From positions 1-6,407 of the forward strand of contig JAOPWW010000376.1 in assembly GCA_025965495.1 (NCBI GenBank): a stretch of 6,407 nt of DNA, written 5' to 3'. Position 1 is the first letter of the stretch; the number at the start of each line of letters is the position of its first letter. This document shows, one piece after another, positions 1 to 6,275 of the stretch. Origin of the DNA: Frankiales bacterium. GTDB taxonomy: Bacteria > Actinomycetota > Actinomycetes > Mycobacteriales > SCTD01. Under the pieces are notes generated by a model. The model made no database searches. It saw only the letters and a program-made list of their open reading frames with translations, and was not told the DNA's origin. The translations under genes and the position numbers were made by a program.

Positions 1-923
1 GCGTCGAAGCTGCCGTTCTGGACGACCGTGCCGGCGAAGGTCGCACGCAGGTGCTTCATCACCGGGTAGTCGGGCTTGTCGAGGAAGCCCGAGGCGATCG
101 GCTCGATGAGGTGGAGGTAGGCCAGGCCGTGCCGCTGGGCGAGCCCGCCGACGGCCTCGGTCAGCGCTGCGGGGTCGACGTCCCCCATGCCCTTGCGCTC
201 GCTGGTGGGGCTGATCCGCAGGCCGACCCGCCCGGGGTCGACCTGCGCGACGACGGCCGCGAGGACCTCGTCCAGCAGCCGCACCCGGTTCTCGACGCTG
301 CCGCCGTAGGCGTCGGTGCGCAGGTTGGTCCGTGACTGCAGGAACTGGTCCAGGACGTAGCCGTTCGCGCCGTGCACCTCGACGCCGTCGAACCCGGCAG
401 CGACCGCGTTCGCGGCAGCGGCGCCGTAGGACGCGACGACCCGGTCGATGTCGGCCTGGAGCATCTCGCGCGGCACGACGTAGGGCTTCATGGGCAGGAA
501 GCCACCCGTGTAGTCCTCCGTCGGGGGCGCCATCGTCTCCCCCTCGCCGGCGACGGCGGACGGACCCAGGGGACGGTCACCGCCCAGGTAGTCCGGGAGC
601 ACGAGCCGGCCCATGTGCCAGAGCTGGCAGTAGATGCGGCCTCCGGCGGCGTGGACCCGGTCGGTGACGCCCTTCCAGCCTGTCACCATCTCGGCCGTCC
701 AGATGCCCGGCGCCCGGTACCAGCCCATGCCCAGCGGGTCCACCGCAGTGGCCTCCGCGACGATGAGGCCGGCGTCCGCGCGCTGGGCGTAGTACTCCCC
801 CTGCAGCGGCGTCGGGACGTTGTCGGCGCGGGCGCGAGCACGCGTGAGCGGCGCCATGACCACACGGTTGGGCACGGCGAGCGTGCCGATCGTGAGGGGC
901 TCGAACAGGGCGTCGACGCTCAC
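1..923 (-). CDS. Old yellow enzyme family NADH:flavin oxidoreductase (3' end outside window)
   Basis: An FMN-dependent ene-reductase-type enzyme that would use NAD(P)H to reduce activated C=C bonds or related electrophiles in the cytoplasm; the natural substrate cannot be told. I chose the GTG at 923-921 (MSVDALFEPL...) because GGAG lies 6 nt upstream and the family's usual N-terminus begins there. The visible 307 residues form an uninterrupted TIM-barrel sequence. Seen in it: MAPLTR at 23-28, with Thr27 where OYE1 has its flavin-tuning Thr; QLWHMGR at 100-106; HGANGY at 184-189, giving the classical His184/Asn187 substrate-binding pair and Tyr189 as probable proton donor; RTDAYGGSVENR at 202-213; and GLRISP at 234-239. 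The HxxN pair and Thr27 favour classical OYE over the thermophilic-like (YqjM) class. The last ~50-60 residues, with the FMN phosphate-binding GG/GR segment, lie beyond position 1. It is transcribed divergently from phaC. Family call secure; substrate unknown. Confidence 0.93.
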   Translation of the reverse strand, partial: MSVDALFEPLTIGTLAVPNRVVMAPLTRARARADNVPTPLQGEYYAQRADAGLIVAEATAVDPLGMGWYRAPGIWTAEMVTGWKGVTDRVHAAGGRIYCQLWHMGRLVLPDYLGGDRPLGPSAVAGEGETMAPPTEDYTGGFLPMKPYVVPREMLQADIDRVVASYGAAAANAVAAGFDGVEVHGANGYVLDQFLQSRTNLRTDAYGGSVENRVRLLDEVLAAVVAQVDPGRVGLRISPTSERKGMGDVDPAALTEAVGGLAQRHGLAYLHLIEPIASGFLDKPDYPVMKHLRATFAGTVVQNGSFD

Positions 924-929
924 AGTGCG

Positions 930-933
930 CTCC
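930..933 (-). promoter_or_regulatory. Ribosome binding site of the OYE gene
   Basis: GGAG on the minus strand, 6 nt before the GTG at 923-921. It supports this start, which also matches the family's N-terminal sequence, over any later ATG or GTG in the same frame. Confidence 0.7.
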
Positions 934-996
934 AGGACGTTGCAGCACGCGGCGCAGCGCATTCTCGCCACGCCGGTACCGGTAAGTGCCATTGGT

Positions 997-1015
997 CCTA
1001 CCACAACGCAGTAGG
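997..1015. repeat. Inverted repeat CCTAC / GTAGG with 9-nt spacer
   Basis: Five-base arms at 997-1001 and 1011-1015. On its own this is weak. It is listed because its CTAC/GTAG core recurs in the 14-bp inverted repeat at 1068-1081. It lies 74-92 nt upstream of the OYE start and could be part of an operator. Confidence 0.3.
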
Positions 1016-1067
1016 GGTTGCAGCGCTCCGTGCGCCGCCCGGGACGACTCGGTCACAGGCCCTGGCG

Positions 1068-1081
1068 CTACCCACGGGTAG
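1068..1081. repeat. Inverted repeat CTACCC-AC-GGGTAG, possible operator half
   Basis: Six-base arms (1068-1073 and 1076-1081) around a 2-nt centre. Its centre is 25 bp from that of the next palindrome (1093-1106), and both begin CTA and end TAG. Dyads of this size are typical of binding sites for small dimeric repressors such as TetR or MarR types, but no regulator gene is in the window to assign to it. Confidence 0.45.
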
Positions 1082-1092
1082 GGGCCACGGTC

Positions 1093-1106
1093 CTAGGACG
1101 TCCTAG
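1093..1106. repeat. Perfect 14-bp palindrome CTAGGACGTCCTAG, possible operator
   Basis: The sequence equals its own reverse complement over 14 bases; the flanking bases do not extend the symmetry. It ends 55 bp before the phaC GTG, where a repressor could block RNA polymerase or its early movement. It also contains CTAG twice, a tetramer expected to be uncommon in GC-rich actinobacterial DNA. Function is inferred from symmetry and position only. Confidence 0.5.
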
Positions 1107-1152
1107 CAGTCGCTGGTGCGTCGCCCGGCGCCGGTCGCCGGTCCACTCCCCC

Positions 1153-1156
1153 GGAG
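1153..1156 (+). promoter_or_regulatory. Ribosome binding site of phaC
   Basis: GGAG with a 5-nt spacer before the GTG at 1162. This decides the start against the in-frame upstream TTG at 1018, whose encoded extension is Arg/Pro-rich and unlike any PHA synthase N-terminus. Confidence 0.7.
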
Positions 1157-1161
1157 CGCCC

Positions 1162-2796
1162 GTGACCCTCGCCCTGCTCGACACCGCCGGCCCGGCGGCC
1201 CCGTCCGCCCTCGGCAGCCTGCTGGCACGTGCCCTGCCGCTCGCGCAGGGGGCCGCGCGACTCGCCGGTGACCTGGGCCGGGTCGCGGTCGGCACCGACG
1301 CGCTGATGCCCGAGACGCGCGACCGGCGCTTCACCGACCCCGCCTGGACGGGGAACCCGCTGTTCCGGCGGCTGGCGCAGTGCCACGTGGCGCTGGGCCA
1401 GACGTTGGACCGGGCCGTGGACGGCCTCGCCGCCGAGGGCGTGGACTGGCGCACGCTCGAGCGGGCCCGGTTCGCGGCGACGGTGGCCACCAGCCTGCTG
1501 TCCCCGACGAACAGCCTGCTCACCAACCCGGTCGCCCTCAAGGCCGCCCTGGACACGGGTGGCGCCAGCGTCCTGCGCGGACTGGGCCGGGCGCTCGAGG
1601 ACCTCCGCAGCAACGGCGGGCTTCCCTCGCAGACCGACCGCAACGCCTTCACCGTCGGCGAGCACCTGGCCGTGACTCCCGGGGTCGTGGTCCACCGCGA
1701 CGAGGTCGCGGAGATCATCGCCTACACGCCGACGACGCCGCAGGTGCACGCCCGCCCGCTCCTCGTCGTCCCGCCGCCCATCGGCCGCTACTACTTCCTG
1801 GACCTGCGCCCGGGGCGCAGCTTCGTGGAGCACGCGGTCGCCCAGGGCCTGCAGGTGTTCCTCGTCAGCTGGCGCAACCCCGGACCCGAGCACGCCGACT
1901 GGGACCTGGACACGTACTGCGCGCGCGTGCTGTCGGCCGTCGACGTCGTCCTCGACCTCACGGGCGCCCCCGACCTCAACACGCTCGGCTTCTGCGCCGG
2001 GGGCATCCTGCAGACGCTGGCCCTGAACCACCTGGCACAGACGGGGAAGGCGTCCCGCGTCGCCAGCGCCTCCTACGGCGTCACCCTGCTCGACTTCGAC
2101 GTCCCCGCGCCGCTCGGCGCCTTCTCCTTCGCCCCCCTGCTCTCCCTCGCCGGCCAGGGGGTCAGCCGCAAGGGCGTCCTCGGGGCCAAGACGCTCGGGG
2201 CGCTGTTCGCCTTCATGCGGCCCGACGAGCTGGTCTTCAACTACCTCGTCGAGGGCTGGCTGCTCGGCAAGCCGCCGCCCGTCTTCGACATCCTCGCCTG
2301 GAGCGTCGACGGGACCAACCTGCCCGCAGCCCTGCACCGGCAGTTCGTCGACCTGTTCGCACACAACACGCTGGTGCGCCCCAGCGCGCTGCGGGTCCTG
2401 GGCAGCCCGCTCGACCTGTCCCGGATCACCGTGCCCACGTTCGTGACCGGTGCCCTGACCGACCACCTGACGCCCTGGGCCGGCTGCTACCGGACCACCC
2501 AGCTGCTGGGTGGCGAGAGCACGTTCGTGCTGAGCAGCAGCGGTCACATCGCCAGCCTCGTGAACCCGCCGGGCAACCCGCGTGCGAGGTACTACGAGGG
2601 CGGGAGCCCCGACAGCGACGCCTCGACCTGGAAGGCCGAGGCGGCCGAGCGGACCGGCACCTGGTGGACCGCCTGGGCCGCCTGGGTGACCCCGCGCTCG
2701 GGCAGCCTGCAGGACGCGGTCGACCCCGCCGAGCGCTTCCCCGTGCTGGAGGCCGCGCCCGGCAGCTACGTCGTGGACCGCGCCGCCGGGTCCTGA
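1162..2796 (+). CDS. phaC: Polyhydroxyalkanoate synthase, class II type
   Basis: Polymerises (R)-3-hydroxyacyl-CoA into polyhydroxyalkanoate with release of CoA, at the surface of cytoplasmic storage granules. The 544-residue product is close to the ~560 of Pseudomonas class II synthases and aligns end to end with my recollection of them. Seen: DRRFTDPAWTGNPLFRRL at 54-71; LLSPTNSLLTNP at 112-123; RPLLVVPPPIGRYYFLDL at 198-215; SWRNP at 236-240; lipase-like box GFCAGG at 276-281 with nucleophile Cys278; TDHLTPW at 433-439 with Asp434; SSSGHIASLVNPPGNPRARY at 458-477 with general base His462; and the C-terminal EAAPGSYV. The triad is complete and I see no frameshift. Residues aligned with known specificity positions look partly class I-like (Thr308, Ala464). 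The 3' end overlaps the convergent phaZ-like gene by 31 bp. No phaE/phaR partner is needed for class II. Family is certain; monomer range is inference. Confidence 0.96.
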   Translation: MTLALLDTAGPAAPSALGSLLARALPLAQGAARLAGDLGRVAVGTDALMPETRDRRFTDPAWTGNPLFRRLAQCHVALGQTLDRAVDGLAAEGVDWRTLERARFAATVATSLLSPTNSLLTNPVALKAALDTGGASVLRGLGRALEDLRSNGGLPSQTDRNAFTVGEHLAVTPGVVVHRDEVAEIIAYTPTTPQVHARPLLVVPPPIGRYYFLDLRPGRSFVEHAVAQGLQVFLVSWRNPGPEHADWDLDTYCARVLSAVDVVLDLTGAPDLNTLGFCAGGILQTLALNHLAQTGKASRVASASYGVTLLDFDVPAPLGAFSFAPLLSLAGQGVSRKGVLGAKTLGALFAFMRPDELVFNYLVEGWLLGKPPPVFDILAWSVDGTNLPAALHRQFVDLFAHNTLVRPSALRVLGSPLDLSRITVPTFVTGALTDHLTPWAGCYRTTQLLGGESTFVLSSSGHIASLVNPPGNPRARYYEGGSPDSDASTWKAEAAERTGTWWTAWAAWVTPRSGSLQDAVDPAERFPVLEAAPGSYVVDRAAGS

Positions 2797-3644
2797 GGCG
2801 GCGGCCGCTGGAACGGCGCGTCCCCCCGGTCGACGCTGTCGAGGAAGCGCCGCACCGCCTGGGCGGCGACCCCGACGTCCTGCAGCAGGAACAGGTGCCC
2901 GCCGGGCACCAGCTGCATGGTCGCGCCACGGATCTCGCGCGACAGGATGCGTCCGTTGCGCTCGGGCGCCAGCTGGTCACCGCGCCCGGCCAGCACGAGG
3001 ACCGGCAGGCGGAGCGTCTTCAGCCACGCCCTGCTGGACCACCCCGTGATCGCGTACAGCTGGTGGGCGTAGCCGCGGACGCTCGGCGGCCGCCGGCGAC
3101 GGGCGCTGAGGTGTCCCTCGTCGTGACGGATGGCCACGCCGTACACCAGGGGGGCGACGAGCCGCAGGTAGGTGCGCGAGTAGTAGCGCATCGGCGTGGC
3201 CATGGCGGCGAGGACCCAGGGCGGTGGGGGCTGGCCGAACAGTCCTGGGATCGTCGCGGCGAGCACGAGCGAGCGCACCCGGGTGGGCGCGCGATGAGCG
3301 AGCTCCTGAGCCAGAGCGCCGCCCCAGGAGTACCCGAGGACGTCGACCCGCTCGAGCCCGAGCGCGTCCAGCAGGCCGACGACGAGCTCGGCGAGCGCCG
3401 GCATGCGGCGCGGCCCTGGCAGGGGCAGGGAGCCGCCGGTGCCCGGGAAGTCGAACATGACGACGTGGCGTCCCGTCAGGTGCCGCAGCAGCGGCCCCCA
3501 CATCTCGAGGTTCGCCCCGATCCCGTTCAGCAGCAGCAGGGGCGGCCCGTCCCCGGACGCCGCCACCCGGAGCACGACCCCGTCGACGTCGATCTCGCGG
3601 ACGTCGGCCTCACGGTCCGGGCGCAGCGGCTCGGAGTCGTTCAC
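2766..3644 (-). CDS. phaZ: PhaZ-type intracellular PHA depolymerase (alpha/beta hydrolase)
   Basis: Predicted serine hydrolase that cleaves stored medium-chain-length PHA into 3-hydroxy acids in the cytoplasm; there is no signal peptide. The 292 residues match the length and layout of Pseudomonas PhaZ as I recall it: LLLLNGIGANLEMW at 36-49 (oxyanion-hole region), FDFPGTGGS at 64-72, GYSWGGALAQELAHRAP at 104-120 with nucleophile Ser106, LVLAAT at 126-131, MRYYSRTYLRLVAPLVYG at 152-169, ITGWSS at 199-204, LVLAGRGDQLAP at 216-227 with Asp223, and GGHLFLL at 248-254 with His250. The start is a GTG (3644-3642) 31 nt after the permease stop. No clear Shine-Dalgarno sequence precedes it and I see no better start, so translation may depend on the upstream genes. 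It ends with TAG at 2768-2766, inside phaC on the other strand. A different ester substrate cannot be excluded, but next to phaC depolymerase is the best reading. Confidence 0.82.
   Translation of the reverse strand: MNDSEPLRPDREADVREIDVDGVVLRVAASGDGPPLLLLNGIGANLEMWGPLLRHLTGRHVVMFDFPGTGGSLPLPGPRRMPALAELVVGLLDALGLERVDVLGYSWGGALAQELAHRAPTRVRSLVLAATIPGLFGQPPPPWVLAAMATPMRYYSRTYLRLVAPLVYGVAIRHDEGHLSARRRRPPSVRGYAHQLYAITGWSSRAWLKTLRLPVLVLAGRGDQLAPERNGRILSREIRGATMQLVPGGHLFLLQDVGVAAQAVRRFLDSVDRGDAPFQRPPPQDPAARSTT
2781..2803. terminator. GC-only hairpin spanning the phaC stop codon
   Basis: CGCCGCC (2781-2787) pairs perfectly with GGCGGCG (2797-2803) around a 9-nt loop holding the phaC TGA. It lies at the convergent gene end and works as a stem on either strand. 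No T-tract follows in either direction, so it is not a classical intrinsic terminator, and 7-bp GC stems arise easily by chance in DNA this GC-rich. Weak call. Confidence 0.2.
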
Positions 3645-3675
3645 GAGCTGAGCGCCGCCGTCCCGGTGAGGGTCC

Positions 3676-4716
3676 TCACGCAGGTGCGCCGAGCTCGTGG
3701 AGCACGACGTCGTCCTCGCTCGGAGCCGACGGCGGGTCGGCCTCCAGGGCCTGCGGCCTCGATGCCTTCCGCTGCCGCCACACCGCGAACGACACGGCCG
3801 ACACGAGCGCGACGCCGTTGAACATGTCGTTGAGCCACTGGGCGCCGGTGAGGAACTGCAGCCCCTGGACCCCGGTCGCGAGCACGTACACGGCGAGGAC
3901 CGTGCCCCAGACGTTGAACCGGCCCGGGCGGATCTGGGTCGAGCCGAGGAACACCGCGGCGAAGGCGGGGAGCAGCAGCGACTGGCCGAAGGTCAGCGAG
4001 GGACCGTTGAGCGAGGAGTACAGCACCCCGGCGAGCCCGCTGATCGCGCCGGCAGCGACCAGCGACAGCCACGTCCACAGGCCGACCCGCACGCCGGTGA
4101 GCCGGGCCGCTTCGGCGTTCCCGCCGATCACGTACAGGTAGCGACCGGCCGGCGTGTGGTCCAGGACCCACCAGACGACTACGGCCAGCACCGCCAGGTA
4201 CAGCACGATGACCTGGAAGCCGCCGACGGTGCGCTGGGTGAGCTCCGTCCAGGCACTGCTGTTGGGCGGGTAGGGCTGGGTGCCGCCCGAGACGATGGTC
4301 TGCAGCGCGGCGACGATGGTCGCGACGCCCAGGGTGGCGACGAACGAGTTGACCTTCAACGCGACGACGATGAAGCCCGAGACAGCACCGATGCCGGCGG
4401 CGATGAGGACCGTCACCAGGCAGGCCGCGGCGATGCCGAGGTGGTGCTCGGTCTGGAGGTCCACCACCGTGACCGCCGAGAAGTTGATGACCGCACCCAC
4501 CGAGAGGTCGTAGACCCCGGCTGCCAGGGGGACGAGCAGGGCAAGGGCGAGCATGGCCGAGACCGCCTGTGCGGACGCCACCGAGTGCAGGGTCGCGCTG
4601 GTCAGGAACAAGTGCGGCTTCAGGGCCCCGAAGACGACGATGAACACTGCCCAGAGGTACAGGCCGCTGTAGTTCTGGAGCCCGAGGCTCCGCGGACGTC
4701 GCGCCGTGGTGGTCAT
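3676..4716 (-). CDS. RbsC-type sugar ABC transporter permease
   Basis: Membrane subunit of a ribose/simple-sugar-type importer (carbohydrate uptake transporter family 2); it forms the translocation channel, probably as a homodimer. The 346 residues show about nine or ten hydrophobic stretches, roughly at 18-33, 45-67, 70-86, 94-118, 123-143, 168-186, 213-234, 245-260, 270-289 and 298-313. Family motifs seen: DLSVGAVI at 70-77, GRYLYVIGGNAEAARLTGVRV at 191-211 and AVFLGSTQIRPGRFNVWGT at 254-272. The ATG start (4716-4714) overlaps the ATPase stop as ATGA, so translational coupling is likely. The frame stays open to 4992, but that stretch lies inside the ATPase gene and is Arg-rich, so it is rejected. 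The hydrophilic acidic C-terminal tail (about 314-346) is cytoplasmic by prediction. The substrate is not readable from the sequence: this family carries ribose, xylose, galactose, inositol, rhamnose, autoinducer-2 and others. Confidence 0.93.
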   Translation of the reverse strand: MTTTARRPRSLGLQNYSGLYLWAVFIVVFGALKPHLFLTSATLHSVASAQAVSAMLALALLVPLAAGVYDLSVGAVINFSAVTVVDLQTEHHLGIAAACLVTVLIAAGIGAVSGFIVVALKVNSFVATLGVATIVAALQTIVSGGTQPYPPNSSAWTELTQRTVGGFQVIVLYLAVLAVVVWWVLDHTPAGRYLYVIGGNAEAARLTGVRVGLWTWLSLVAAGAISGLAGVLYSSLNGPSLTFGQSLLLPAFAAVFLGSTQIRPGRFNVWGTVLAVYVLATGVQGLQFLTGAQWLNDMFNGVALVSAVSFAVWRQRKASRPQALEADPPSAPSEDDVVLHELGAPA

Positions 4717-6275
4717 GCTGATCTCGTCTCTTCTCGGCCCAGGCACGCCCGGGACACCGACTGCGCAGTCAGGCTGTCGCCGTGCAGCACGTCGGCGACC
4801 TTGCCGTCGCGCAGAATCAGGACGGTGCGGCAGAGCGCCGCGAGCTCGTCGGTGTCGGAGGAGCTGACCAGCACACCCACGCCGGCCCGCGCAGCCTGCA
4901 GCACCTCCAGGTGGATGTCGGTCTTGGCGCCGATGTCGACGCCCTGGGTCGGCTCGTCCAGCAGCAGGACCTTCGGCGAGAGCCGCAGCCACTTCGCGAG
5001 GACGACCTTCTGCTGGTTGCCCCCGCTGAGCGCCGAGACCGCGAGCTCGGGCCGGGCGGGACGGACGGTGAGGCGCTCGCTCCAGCGCACGGTCTCGGCG
5101 ACCTCCTTGCGACGCGACAGCGACAGGTAGCGGCTGAAGGGCGAGAGGTCGGCGCTGGTGAGGTTCTCGCGCACGGACAGGTCCAGGAACACGCCGTGCA
5201 CCCGGCGCTCTGCGGGGACGTGGGCCAGACCGGCAGCGATCGACGCGGCGGGCCGCGCCGAGGGCAGGCGCGCCCCGCCCGCGACGAGCACCTCGCCCGC
5301 TGTGCGTGGCAGGGCCCCGAACAGGACGGAGAGCAGATTGTCCCGCCCCGACCCGGTGATGCCCGCGACGCCGATGATGTCGCCCGGGTGCACCTCGACG
5401 TCGACGCCGTGCAGGCCGTTCGCGTGCAGACCCGTCGCCCTGAGCAGCGGTGTGCTGCCCGTCGTCGTCGGGAGCGCCTCCGAGACGCGGTGCACGTCCT
5501 CGAGCTCGGTGCCGACGAGCAGGTCGACGAGGTCCCGCCGGGTCATGCCGGCGACGTCGCGCAGCCCGACGTTCAGGCCGTCGCGCAGCACGGTCGCCCG
5601 GTCAGCGACCTGGAAGACCTCCTCGAGGCGGTGCGTGACGTAGAGGATGCCGACGCCCCCGGCGGCGACCCGACGGACGATCGCGAGCAGCTGCTCGACC
5701 TCGGCCTCCGGCAACGTCGCTGTCGGTTCGTCGAGCACGAGCAGGGACACCGGCGCCGCGTCCGCTGCCCGCAGGGCGCGGGCCACGGCGACCCCCGTCC
5801 GCTGTGCCAGCGTGAGCCTGCCGACCGGGAGCCGCGGGTCGACGTCCAGCCCGACCCGGGCCAGGTCCTCACGGGCCGTGCTGAGCAGGGTCTTGCGCCG
5901 CACGGTCGCGAAGCGGGTCGGGAAACCACCCACCAGCGCGAGGTTGTCGGCCACGCTCTCCGAGTCGACGAGACCGAGGTCCTGGTGGACGAAGCGGCAA
6001 CCGAGCTGCAGTGCGCTCGCTGCAGAACCGGGTTCGAGCTCCACACCGCGGACCAGGACCTGGGACCCGGGGTCGGCCTTGTGGTAGCCGGCCAGGACCT
6101 TGATGAGGGTGGACTTGCCCGAGCCGTTCTCGCCGAGCAGGGCGTGGACCTCGCCGGGCGCGACGGTCAGATCGACACCCGAGAGCGCCCGGTGCCCGTT
6201 GAAGGTCTTGGACAGGCCGCGGACCGCGAGCGCGGTGCGCTCGCGGCCCACGGACGTCAGCCCAGGAAGGGTCAA
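4713..6275 (-). CDS. RbsA-type sugar ABC transporter ATPase (two fused nucleotide-binding domains)
   Basis: Energises the sugar-type importer from the cytoplasmic side. At 520 residues it has the usual length for duplicated RbsA/MglA/XylG-type ATPases. Domain 1: Walker A GENGSGKST at 48-56, degenerate signature LTLAQ at 155-159, Walker B LLVLDEPT at 178-185 with Glu183, His215 in YVTHRLEEV. Domain 2: altered Walker A GITGSGRDN at 305-313 (Arg311 for Lys), intact signature LSGGNQQ at 416-422, Walker B VLLLDEPTQGVDIGAK at 436-451 with Glu441, and Ser in place of the switch His (SSSD at 471-474). An altered second Walker A is normal for the family. The TTG start (6275-6273) is supported by GGAAG 5 nt upstream and by a TTGA overlap with the binding-protein stop. 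The 3' end overlaps the permease ATG as ATGA. Substrate unknown. Confidence 0.94.
   Translation of the reverse strand: MTLPGLTSVGRERTALAVRGLSKTFNGHRALSGVDLTVAPGEVHALLGENGSGKSTLIKVLAGYHKADPGSQVLVRGVELEPGSAASALQLGCRFVHQDLGLVDSESVADNLALVGGFPTRFATVRRKTLLSTAREDLARVGLDVDPRLPVGRLTLAQRTGVAVARALRAADAAPVSLLVLDEPTATLPEAEVEQLLAIVRRVAAGGVGILYVTHRLEEVFQVADRATVLRDGLNVGLRDVAGMTRRDLVDLLVGTELEDVHRVSEALPTTTGSTPLLRATGLHANGLHGVDVEVHPGDIIGVAGITGSGRDNLLSVLFGALPRTAGEVLVAGGARLPSARPAASIAAGLAHVPAERRVHGVFLDLSVRENLTSADLSPFSRYLSLSRRKEVAETVRWSERLTVRPARPELAVSALSGGNQQKVVLAKWLRLSPKVLLLDEPTQGVDIGAKTDIHLEVLQAARAGVGVLVSSSDTDELAALCRTVLILRDGKVADVLHGDSLTAQSVSRACLGREETRSA

Larger units (their letters stand above)
924..1161. promoter_or_regulatory. 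Divergent intergenic region between the OYE gene and phaC
   Basis: This 238-bp gap must hold the 5' ends of both flanking transcripts, since the genes start at 923 (minus) and 1162 (plus). I see no -10/-35 pair convincing enough to call in either direction. What stands out is a set of short inverted repeats: CCTAC-9 nt-GTAGG (997-1015), CTACCCACGGGTAG (1068-1081) and the perfect 14-bp palindrome CTAGGACGTCCTAG (1093-1106), plus a 10-bp palindrome CCGGTACCGG at 973-982. The frame leading into phaC stays open back to a TTG at 1018, but that extension is Arg/Pro-rich and unlike the PHA synthase family, so I treat the region as non-coding. Confidence 0.6.

Noticed and set aside
1018..1161. In-frame N-terminal extension of phaC from a TTG at 1018
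   Set aside because: The added 48 residues are Arg/Pro-rich with no PHA synthase resemblance, would cover the palindromes, and lack the good ribosome site that the GTG at 1162 has.
1093..2547. Long minus-strand open frame of 484 codons antisense to phaC
   Set aside because: Composition is low-complexity (Gly, Arg, Glu, Val) and it mirrors the strongly conserved phaC frame; there is no recognisable motif.
2801..2808. GCGGCCGC palindrome (a NotI site) near the phaZ 3' end
   Set aside because: It lies in the coding region, and such 8-mers are expected by chance in DNA this GC-rich.
1380..3821. Long plus-strand open frame of 813 codons
   Set aside because: It runs through phaC in another frame and then antisense to phaZ. 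The product is Arg/Pro/Gly-rich with no domain, the usual by-product of very high GC.
4717..4992. N-terminal extension of the permease to 4992
   Set aside because: It overlaps the conserved C-terminal part of the ATPase and is Arg/Gly-rich. The ATG at 4716, forming ATGA with the ATPase stop, gives the normal family N-terminus.
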